Shown in pieces: positions 1-6,003 of a stretch of 12,187 bases of DNA. The translations under genes and the position numbers were made by a program. Position 1 is the stretch's first letter. Each line of letters opens with the position of its first letter. The notes beneath the pieces were generated by a model. That model searched no databases. It had not been told where the DNA came from and saw nothing but the letters and a program-made list of their open reading frames with translations. Where the stretch lies: the NCBI GenBank assembly GCA_900128585.1, contig LT642452.1, positions 5,137 to 17,323 on the forward strand, in the 5' to 3' direction. This stretch comes from Stramenopiles sp. TOSAG23-3. Its lineage: Eukaryota; Sar.

Positions 1-84
1 TATGATATTGTAAACAACAAATGCAGAAAAAGAAACAGCTGGACCCGACACGATCTTATGATAGTTTGACATATCAGAAAACAT
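1..84 (-). CDS. Possible 5' part of a gene running off the left edge (weak)
   Basis: On the minus strand a frame is open from position 135 (after a TAA at 136-138) to the window edge, with its first ATG at 82-84. The 28 visible codons encode MFSDMSNYHKIVSGPAVSFS followed by a short hydrophobic stretch ending VVYNII. The pattern of an aromatic residue, then KI, then a hydrophobic segment ending in YN loosely recalls cytochrome c oxidase subunit VIa, but this is guesswork from a fragment. The DNA is AT-rich compared with the other genes here, and an open stretch of this length can occur by chance. The rest of the gene, if real, lies outside the window. Confidence 0.15.
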   Translation of the reverse strand, partial: MFSDMSNYHKIVSGPAVSFSAFVVYNII

Positions 85-256
85 TTTTTCGTATTCTGGA
101 ACGAGGAGGAGTTTAGGTTCTTGAACGGTTTGGTTTTACCTTCTTTTTTTTTTTTGAGCGTCTTAAAATATACTATAATATAATTTGTTTTTTTGTACAT
201 TACGAATATTTTACTATGATATCTAGATTCACACTTACTTCGTACACTATTTTTTA

Positions 257-1171
257 TTACCGACGCCGAGTGGTTTGCAACCGTTTCCTGGTCTTTTTTT
301 TTATTCCATGAAGTTTGTTCCTTCGAAGGATTTTCTTCTGTTCTTCTTCTAATTCCAACGGTCGAGAACTTGGCAAATTCTTGAGAATTTCTTGCTTCAT
401 GAGCTTCCCCACTGGTTTTCCAGACTTGTACGCGAGCCGTTTGGTTTTCTGGAGCTTCTTCCGTGTGGATCTGATCGTGCTGTCTCGCACGGAGATGTTG
501 TCCTTGTTCATCTCCTTCAACATGTTGAGCACGCCGCGAAAGTCGTTGTTGTACAGGCAATTGGAAAGCATAGAGTTGTTCAGAAGGTGGTTGTCCTTGC
601 GGATGTTTTTGGACCGCTTCGCCTCCTCGAAGACGGCTTCTACGTGCCCGAGCCGCCTTGATTTCGAGTACATTCGCATCATAATGTCGTACGTCGTGGC
701 GCCCGGCTCCTGCCCGTAGTCGTCGCGGTACGTCTCAAATAACGATTGTGCGCGGTTGAGGCGCCCCCCGGTGGCGTAAACTGCCAAGAAAGAGTCCAAG
801 TACCCAACCGGGAATGTTCCATTGTGGAACCAATCCCTTCGTTCGATCACACGCCGGTGAACGTCCTCCGCCGAGCGTATCAAGTCTTCTACATCGTACT
901 GGTCGCTGAGCATCCGAAAGTCGGTTAAGCTCTCCAGGTCCTTCGCCAAGCCAATGTCCTCTGCGTGCGACACCAGCGCGTTTTGTCCAGCACGCCGCTT
1001 CATCTCCTCGTCGCTCATCTCAACGTCTATGCTGTCCCCGTCGTGGTGCAGAAACTGATCCATGGGGACCACTTCCGCCTCGTCCACGTCCGGGTCGTCC
1101 AACTCGTACGTCTCCATCATCATCGCGTCCTGGGCAGACACCAGGCCGCCTTCGCCTTCTTCCACCTCCAC
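257..1171 (-). CDS. PPR protein, C-terminal part (continues the frame of 1173-2756 after a 1-nt shift)
   Basis: This frame encodes about 304 residues and is the downstream part of the PPR gene that starts at 2756. It has no ATG at its 5' end: the listed boundary is a GTG, and the frame is open further upstream through the C10 run at 1184-1193. It begins with an acidic stretch (residues about 1-60) that matches the acidic end of the upstream part. Two or three PPR-like helix pairs follow at about 120-155, 157-191 and 193-227 (for example a YDIMMRMYSKSRRLGHVEAV core). It ends in a strongly basic tail rich in K and R (about 230-304, ending TTRRR), suited to RNA contact. PPR proteins bind organellar RNA; the RNA target cannot be read from the sequence. 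The TAA stop at 257-259 is followed at once by an AATAAA. Independent translation of this part is unlikely, because its first ATG codons lie well inside it. Confidence 0.75.
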   Translation of the reverse strand: MEVEEGEGGLVSAQDAMMMETYELDDPDVDEAEVVPMDQFLHHDGDSIDVEMSDEEMKRRAGQNALVSHAEDIGLAKDLESLTDFRMLSDQYDVEDLIRSAEDVHRRVIERRDWFHNGTFPVGYLDSFLAVYATGGRLNRAQSLFETYRDDYGQEPGATTYDIMMRMYSKSRRLGHVEAVFEEAKRSKNIRKDNHLLNNSMLSNCLYNNDFRGVLNMLKEMNKDNISVRDSTIRSTRKKLQKTKRLAYKSGKPVGKLMKQEILKNLPSSRPLELEEEQKKILRRNKLHGIKKKTRKRLQTTRRR

Positions 1172-1172
1172 T

Positions 1173-2756
1173 TCACCATCGGTGGGGGGGGGGCAGCTCC
1201 ACGCTCATGTCGATGATTTTCTCTGTCAAAAGGTCGCGGTTCACAAGGGCGGGTTGCTCTTCCTCCGCCCCGCCCTCCAAGGCCAAGGGTTCGGTGACCA
1301 CGGCGTCTTCCTCTTCTGAAAAGTCCGTCGCCTCCTCCCCCTCCAGGCCACTGTCCAGGAGCGCCGGCCCGGCCTCGTCGTGCTCTCCCGCTAGGGTCTC
1401 GTGCAGAAGCTCTGCGGGTCCCGAGACGCCCGAGGCCGGGTACATTTCAAGCTGCAGAAACATCCAGTCCAATCGCGGGGACGCGAGGGACCGATGCCGT
1501 AACCTTTCCAGACGAGACCGCTCGGAACGCAGCCGGTCGCGCTCGACCTTGGGCGCGGAGATGGCCGCCGCGTGCACTTTCATGAGCTGCGTGAATGTTA
1601 CGTGGTTGGGGGGAATGCCGTGCGTTTCCATCGCGTTCATCAGCTCAAACGCCTTGTGCACGTCCCCGACCCTGCTGTACGCGTGCATAAGGCTGTTGCA
1701 TACGTCTGTGTTCGGGTAAAACGAGTCGTCCATGAAGGACTCCAAAAACAGTCGTTCCGTCGTCTGGACGACCTTCTGGGCGGTCCTCCTGTCCCCGTAC
1801 GTCGCCGACGTTCTCGTCAGCGGGGCGGACGCGGCAGCGCGAACGAGGACCGCGGCGATTTCCTGGCTGTCCTTGATCCCTGTAGACTTCATTTCCTCGT
1901 GGAGGGACACGCACTTTTCGTATTCCCCGTGCGCGATGGACAGCAGCATGAGCTCTTTGTACATGTGTGCATTGGGCAAACAAAAATGCCGAAACATCTG
2001 GCGGTACAGGGCTATCGATTTGTCCCGAAACATTTTCTTCGTCCGGGAGTCCCGGACACTTCGCTTCCCTTCCCGGCGGTAGTACACCATCAGCGTCTGA
2101 AACAAAGAGTTGATGTCGTCGTCGGTCAGCCTTTTCCGGTTCTCCCCGACCGTCCGAATCAACTCTTTCTCCGCCTTTTCCACGCCGTTATCCTTAAGGA
2201 CCAACTGCCTGAACCTCTCCAATTGCTCTAACCCATATTCACTGTGCTGCCGCCGGGCGGGGCGGTCTTTCCGCCGCGAAAACAGCTCTACCTCCTCCCA
2301 CATGTGGGCAAACGCCTCCTCTTGCTCTGCGGTGGGAAACACCGCTTTCGCGTAGATCCCTGCCTCCGTCTTGCTCAGTCCTACGCGGTCGCTTTTCCGA
2401 AACTCTTTGATTTGCCGTTTGTCCCGAGGGCTCGCCACAAAGTCTTGGTGGTATTGTTCGTTCTTGGAAACGATTTTCAACCGGGTATGCGGCGTGCTAT
2501 CGCTCGGTGGTGGGTCCTTTGACGTCGTGACGGACGACGGCGGGGTAGTAGCCGTTGAAAACGATGTACTACCAGTACCATGGGGAGTGCGCCGTTGCCC
2601 CGCAGTGCAGTCTAAATTTCGTCCATTATTACTAACCCCCCAAACCCGGTCAAGGCCTGCCAACCAACCACTATGATGCCCACACGTTGTTCCCGTATTA
2701 CTAGCAAAGAACTTGAACAAACGTCGTGGACGGGGAGTTTTTGAAAAGAACGACAT
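1173..2756 (-). CDS. PPR (pentatricopeptide repeat) protein, N-terminal part, likely organelle-targeted
   Basis: The frame encodes 527 residues from an ATG at 2754-2756. The N-terminus (MSFFSKTPRPRRLFKFFASN) is rich in R, K, S and F with no acidic residue, like a mitochondrial or plastid presequence. A Ser/Thr/Pro-rich linker follows to about residue 90, then a helical charged region. PPR-like repeats appear at about 262-298 (YKELMLLSIAHGEYEKCVSL) and 348-390 (NSLMHAYSRVGDVHKAFELM, then an ME..GI.PN ending typical of PPR motifs). Residues about 455-505 are acidic. The frame ends at TGA 1173-1175, just after a run of ten C on the sense strand; removing one C would continue into the acidic, PPR-containing frame at 257-1171 and give a protein of about 830 residues. 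The likely role is organellar RNA binding or processing. A sequencing error, an allelic frameshift or a real pseudogene are all possible. Residues about 19-49 are less GC-rich and may contain a small in-frame intron (see findings). Confidence 0.85.
   Translation of the reverse strand: MSFFSKTPRPRRLFKFFASNTGTTCGHHSGWLAGLDRVWGVSNNGRNLDCTAGQRRTPHGTGSTSFSTATTPPSSVTTSKDPPPSDSTPHTRLKIVSKNEQYHQDFVASPRDKRQIKEFRKSDRVGLSKTEAGIYAKAVFPTAEQEEAFAHMWEEVELFSRRKDRPARRQHSEYGLEQLERFRQLVLKDNGVEKAEKELIRTVGENRKRLTDDDINSLFQTLMVYYRREGKRSVRDSRTKKMFRDKSIALYRQMFRHFCLPNAHMYKELMLLSIAHGEYEKCVSLHEEMKSTGIKDSQEIAAVLVRAAASAPLTRTSATYGDRRTAQKVVQTTERLFLESFMDDSFYPNTDVCNSLMHAYSRVGDVHKAFELMNAMETHGIPPNHVTFTQLMKVHAAAISAPKVERDRLRSERSRLERLRHRSLASPRLDWMFLQLEMYPASGVSGPAELLHETLAGEHDEAGPALLDSGLEGEEATDFSEEEDAVVTEPLALEGGAEEEQPALVNRDLLTEKIIDMSVELPPPHRW
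1184..1193 (-). other. C10 homopolymer (G10 on the plus strand) at the break in the PPR gene
   Basis: Ten consecutive G on the plus strand read as C10 in the sense direction of the PPR gene. In the upstream frame this gives L-P-P-P-H-R-W-stop. With nine C it would read L-P-P-P-T-D-G-E-V-E and join the downstream PPR frame directly. Homopolymers of this length are common sites of sequencing and replication slippage. Confidence 0.85.
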
Positions 2757-2758
2757 GA

Positions 2759-2795
2759 CAAAGAAAGAGAGAGAGAGAGAAGAAGAAGAAAAAAG
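2759..2795. repeat. GA/GAA microsatellite in the PPR 5' leader
   Basis: A purine-rich stretch lies directly upstream of the PPR start codon: (GA)n at about 2768-2780, then (GAA)n and an A run. In the sense strand it is a CT-rich leader between the likely TATA element and the ATG. Confidence 0.7.
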
Positions 2796-2797
2796 AA

Positions 2798-2816
2798 TAT
2801 ATATAACCCGCCAATA
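2798..2816 (-). promoter_or_regulatory. TATA- and CCAAT-like core promoter of the PPR gene
   Basis: Read on the minus strand, an ATTGG (inverted CCAAT) at 2816-2812 is followed by GGGTTATATATATTC. The TATATATA lies about 42-50 nt before the ATG at 2756, so the leader would be very short. The spacer is AT-rich, so a TATA-like run alone is weak evidence; its pairing with the CCAAT-like box and its position are what support it. Confidence 0.35.
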
Positions 2817-2978
2817 AGAAGAAGGAAACCAATGCAGACAAACGAAATTGCTACATTGTTAAGATTGTATTTCATACATTTGTATCTGTGTCCATCTATA
2901 ATAATTTACTTCGTGCTTTTAAACATAATATGAGAATTAAAAAATTACTACCTTTTTCTTCTTCTTTCGCACAAAAAA

Positions 2979-2999
2979 CACCACCACCACCACCACCAC
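2979..2999. repeat. (CCA)n trinucleotide microsatellite
   Basis: Seven uninterrupted CAC/CCA units lie in the divergent spacer between the PPR and dioxygenase genes. No reading frame explains them. Confidence 0.85.
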
Positions 3000-3257
3000 T
3001 CTCCAAATAATAAAATAAGATTTTATTATATAACTATACACCACCAGGTACAGGAACCACAAAAAAAATCTCACAAATCCTCATTACTATAATTTAACAG
3101 GTAAATAACAAAGCGACAAATCAGATTCTTTGAATTGTTCCCGTTTTGTGTCCGGAATCCGGCCTTTAATTTTTCTTTTCCTTAAAATCCTGTATCAATA
3201 GTCTAAGGACTTTTATAATATAAGGTCGATTGATTAGTCTAACTCTTGATAGGTAAA

Positions 3258-3339
3258 ATAAGTACTTATATAATTCTAGACTACTAAAAGTACACATTTG
3301 TACTTGAGTCTTTGCTCATCCCATCCCATCAAAGTACTT
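3258..3339. promoter_or_regulatory. Cluster of AAGTACTT-type palindromes upstream of the dioxygenase gene
   Basis: Three related symmetrical elements fall within 82 bp. A perfect 12-bp palindrome, ATAAGTACTTAT, is at 3258-3269. An inverted repeat AAGTACA-CATT-TGTACTT is at 3288-3305. A further AAGTACTT is at 3332-3339. All lie about 300-380 bp before the dioxygenase start codon. Repeated symmetrical half-sites are what a dimeric DNA-binding protein would use, but no factor can be named and AT-rich DNA yields some palindromes by chance. Confidence 0.3.
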
Positions 3340-3465
3340 GACACCACACAGCATTGAATGTATGAAAATGTTGAAGTGCTGGCGTGCGTGCTGGCTTTTT
3401 AAGCTAGAATATCTTATATCGATCTGCGACATCAGACCAATCATCTGTACAGTACGTAGTCCGAC

Positions 3466-3574
3466 ATGTTCATGTTGTATGTTGGCACACGCGCAACGGT
3501 TTACGTTCGTCCGAGTGATATGTTCATTTCGTATGGTTGGCACAGGCGCAACGGTTTACGTTCGTCCGATTGAT
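3466..3574. repeat. 54/55-bp tandem duplication upstream of the dioxygenase gene
   Basis: Copy 1 (3466-3519) and copy 2 (3520-3574) abut. They differ by about four substitutions and one inserted G, roughly 90% identity. The shared core includes GCGCAACGGTTTACGTTCGT and is clearly more GC-rich than the spacer around it. The pair ends about 60 bp before the chosen ATG. The total of 109 bp is not a multiple of three, which also argues that this stretch is not coding. Confidence 0.9.
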
Positions 3575-3634
3575 TGGACGTGGTACAGTGCAAGTAACAG
3601 CAGGAACAGCAGAAGGTCATCGATCGCCGCCGCC

Positions 3635-4480
3635 ATGGACGACGTCTCCACCACCCCGATGCACCCGCGCGCCCCGTCCCTCTACGTTGCGCACGGCCTC
3701 CCCTCCTATGCCCTCGATGGATACCCGGTCGCGCACGGCCTTGCCGACGCCAAAACGTATGTCGACATGCTCCGGTCGTTGCCCGAAAAATTTGCGCCTC
3801 CCAAGGCGATCGTTTGCATGTCTGGCCACTGGGTCACGGACGGCGCCGGCGTGAAGGTCACGTCCGCGGCGCGCCCCAAAATGATCTACGAGTTCTACGG
3901 CTTCCCGAAGGAGCTCTACGATGTACAGTATCCTGCTCCCGGGGACCCGAGCCTAGCGGAAGACATCCGACGCCTCGCGGCGGAGGCCGGCACCGGCCTA
4001 CATGTGGGCGACGAACCAAACTGGGGGCTCGATCACGGCGCATGGACGCTGCTCGTTCACCTGTTCCCGAATGCTGACATTCCCGTCCTCGAGCTTAGCG
4101 TCGACGGCCACCGGCCGGCCGAGTACTACTTCCGGCTCGGGCGGCAGCTGCGGTCGTTGCGCGACCGTGGTGTGATGCTCATGGGCAGTGGATCCATCGT
4201 GCACAACCTGCGACGGCTGAACTGGGGCGGTGGTCCGCACCCCTGGGCGAAGGCGTTCAACGATTTTGTCGTCCATCACACAATGAAGACGCGGGATGTG
4301 GACGCGCTGCTGCGCTACGAAGAGGCGCCCGGGGGGCTCCAGAGTGTGCCCGAGCCGAGCCATTACTACCCGTTCATCTTTGCGCTGGGCGCGTCGCACG
4401 ACGACGAGGAGAGGGTCAAGCTGATCGACTGGATCGACAACGGGTCGAACGGGATGACAAGTTTTAGTTTTGGCGTGTGA
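3635..4480 (+). CDS. DODA/LigB-family extradiol aromatic ring-opening dioxygenase
   Basis: The protein has 281 residues and belongs to the class III extradiol dioxygenases, close to E. coli YgiD and the 4,5-DOPA dioxygenases that open catechol rings with an active-site metal. The full histidine set is visible: H20 in AHGLPSYAL, H65 in SGHW, H134 in GLDHGAW, H190 in SIVHNL and H243 in PSHYYPF. These match the order and spacing in YgiD, where the first, second and last bind zinc. The family signatures FYGFPKELYDVQYPAPGDP and HPWAKAFNDFV are also present. The start is placed at 3635 because it has a strong GCCGCCATGG context and gives the usual family length. The frame is open for another 99 codons upstream, but that part is AT-rich, crosses a tandem duplication and resembles nothing in the family. 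No signal peptide is seen, so it is probably cytosolic. The natural substrate is unknown; a role in pigment or phenolic metabolism is possible but unproven. Confidence 0.93.
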   Translation: MDDVSTTPMHPRAPSLYVAHGLPSYALDGYPVAHGLADAKTYVDMLRSLPEKFAPPKAIVCMSGHWVTDGAGVKVTSAARPKMIYEFYGFPKELYDVQYPAPGDPSLAEDIRRLAAEAGTGLHVGDEPNWGLDHGAWTLLVHLFPNADIPVLELSVDGHRPAEYYFRLGRQLRSLRDRGVMLMGSGSIVHNLRRLNWGGGPHPWAKAFNDFVVHHTMKTRDVDALLRYEEAPGGLQSVPEPSHYYPFIFALGASHDDEERVKLIDWIDNGSNGMTSFSFGV

Positions 4481-4971
4481 CACTGTAAAATATCATGGTA
4501 AATTCTAAGCTTTTAAATACCTATTTATATTGAATAGTACCGGTACCGTATTAATATCGTAGCAGCTACGAAGTCGTCTACGTATCCTCTCTTCTTCTTT
4601 CTTCTTCTTTTTCTTCCTGTCGCCTCGTGTCTTCTTCTTCTCTTCTTCTTCTTCTCCTTGTTTTTTGTATTATTCATAATATTAGTCTATAATAAATAAT
4701 ACCAAGGTATAAGCTTTATTAATAAGAAATAAAGATAATAATTTTAATAATAAATAAATATAATAATAATAGACTTAATATTATTATACATTCGACGACT
4801 AACAAAAGAAAAAAGAATGAAAAGAAAGGAACGAAAAAGATATTCATTTCATTTTGTCGTAATTATGTCTTCTTCCTTTCCCATCTACCTAACTTTCTAT
4901 CTATCTGTCTCTCTTTCCTTTCTTTTCTTTGTAGGTTTTGTTATATATACTACTACCAACTATATCATAAA
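4481..4971. other. AT-rich spacer with pyrimidine-rich and A/T repeat tracts
   Basis: No protein gene is seen. Positions 4588-4660 are almost pure CTT/TTC repeats on the plus strand. Positions 4674-4790 are made of TAA/TAATA repeats. A second pyrimidine-rich stretch at 4868-4930 ends in GTAG and may be the 3' end of a leader intron of the next gene. The 3' UTR of the dioxygenase and the promoter of the next gene must both lie here. Confidence 0.7.
4707..4934 (+). other. Candidate 5'UTR intron of the gene at 4972
   Basis: A donor-like AAG|GTATAAGC lies at 4704-4714. The 3' end has a CCTAACT branch-point-like site at 4888-4894, a pyrimidine-rich stretch of about 37 nt, then TTTGTAG|G with the AG at 4933-4934. 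The start codon follows 37 nt later. The acceptor side is convincing in form; the donor is one of several possible GT sites. Confidence 0.3.
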
Positions 4972-5646
4972 ATGAGAACTCAACGACGAAATCGGCCCCT
5001 TGGCCTCGTTCGGCCTCTCTTGGTCGTGTCCGTTTGTGTACTGCTGGGGCGCAGCGTCGGAGCGCATGAGGGTCCACATGAAGAATCGGAAAGTGGAAGT
5101 TCAAAAGGAGGGTGGAGCCTGTTGGGCACCATGTGTTTTCCAAAAGGAACGGACACGAACGTCCGTATCGAGGCAACCGCTGGAGCGAACAGCGGAAGCA
5201 ACCAAAAAATCCTCTTCTATGATGACCAAGAGGGCTCTTGGGACGCCGCAGTGGCCGCCCACACGTGCGAGGCGAAGGAAAAGCTTGCGAAAGAACTGGA
5301 AGGCACGGGGGAGAGGCAGGGCATGACGCTTCAGCCTGGAGTGCGGGTGGTGGAGAAAATCACGGTGCGGGAGCAATTCAGAAGACAGTGGTATTTCGTC
5401 GCCTCCAACTGCGGAAAGGACGGGAAAGAGTCCCCCGTCAACTTGGAATCGTTTTCGATCGATTCCTCCGACGCGATCGATTGTGAGCTCCTGTTTGATC
5501 AGACGGACGAAACTGGGTGGATAGTAGCATGTGCGTTCAGCTCGCTCTTTGCTGTCATTCTAGCCTTGACCGCGGTATGCTTTTATCGAAAGTCCAAGCC
5601 CCCGACCATGCCGACGACGGGAAGCACCGGGTACAACGAGCTGTGA
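4972..5646 (+). CDS. Type I membrane protein with a GPR180/TMEM145-like luminal domain and one membrane segment
   Basis: The protein has 224 residues. A basic N-terminus and hydrophobic core (about 14-30) form a signal peptide, with likely cleavage after SVGA (residue 31). The luminal part resembles the N-terminal domain of the GPR180/TMEM145 group of Golgi seven-helix proteins. It has a GWSLLGTMCF start (C55), then QKILFYDDQEGSW followed by a Cys (C99) and AKE, then REQFRRQWYFVASNCGKDG (C147), and a last C171 just before the membrane. TMEM145 has the same order of features: an FCF, a LLYFDDPSQWP followed by DCLAKE, and a RERWWYIALSKCGGDG. Here only one membrane helix follows (about 183-204), then a short basic tail ending in YNEL, which fits a YxxΦ tyrosine sorting signal. 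The seven-helix domain is absent, with a clean stop and no sign of a lost continuation in the next 350 bp. Probable location: Golgi, endosome or cell surface. It could instead be read as a p24-like GOLD protein, but the motifs fit GPR180/TMEM145 better. The family assignment is from memory of motifs. Confidence 0.75.
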   Translation: MRTQRRNRPLGLVRPLLVVSVCVLLGRSVGAHEGPHEESESGSSKGGWSLLGTMCFPKGTDTNVRIEATAGANSGSNQKILFYDDQEGSWDAAVAAHTCEAKEKLAKELEGTGERQGMTLQPGVRVVEKITVREQFRRQWYFVASNCGKDGKESPVNLESFSIDSSDAIDCELLFDQTDETGWIVACAFSSLFAVILALTAVCFYRKSKPPTMPTTGSTGYNEL

Positions 5647-6003
5647 AAATCCCTCCAACAACGCACGACAACCAAAGTAAAAAAAAAGGCATTAACCAAT
5701 GCCAACATAGGCTTGCATCCTCTTTACTTTTTCGGTTGCGTGGTATGAACTGCTTTTGTGCGATCACAAGTGTAAAAAAAACAATAAGTATGCTTTAATA
5801 CTTGGTATAAATCAACAACAAGAAAGCAGTGTAAGCCATTTCAAATAATAAAACGATTGAGACTAGCGAATGATAAGGAAATTTGTTTTTTTATTTTTGG
5901 TTTGTTTAATTTGAATCTCCAGATCTTATTTAATTTTTTTTTATACGCGAAACTGGTAAATTTTGTTTTTAATTAAAAATTTATTACTTCTCGCTTGTGT
6001 CGT
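5647..6003. other. Convergent 3' spacer between two genes
   Basis: This 357-bp AT-rich stretch lies between the stop of the plus-strand membrane protein and the stop of the minus-strand TMEM209-like gene. It must hold both 3' ends. T-rich runs occur at 5883-5897 and 5930-5942. No conserved gene, RNA or strong hairpin is seen. Confidence 0.6.

Noticed and set aside
1572-2231. Plus-strand frame of 219 codons opposite the PPR gene
   Set aside because: It has no recognisable motif and a composition typical of an antisense shadow of a GC-rich gene.
2612-2875. Minus-strand 87-codon frame with a hydrophobic L/S/F-rich N-terminus overlapping the PPR start
   Set aside because: Its hydrophobic stretch is just the translation of the CT microsatellite and A/T runs in the PPR leader, and its 3' half is an out-of-frame shadow of the PPR gene. 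At most it is an upstream overlapping frame.
3338-3634. In-frame 99-codon extension of the dioxygenase upstream of the chosen ATG
   Set aside because: It is AT-rich, Cys-rich and crosses a tandem duplication whose period does not keep frame. The family starts near the downstream ATG, which has a strong GCCGCCATGG context.
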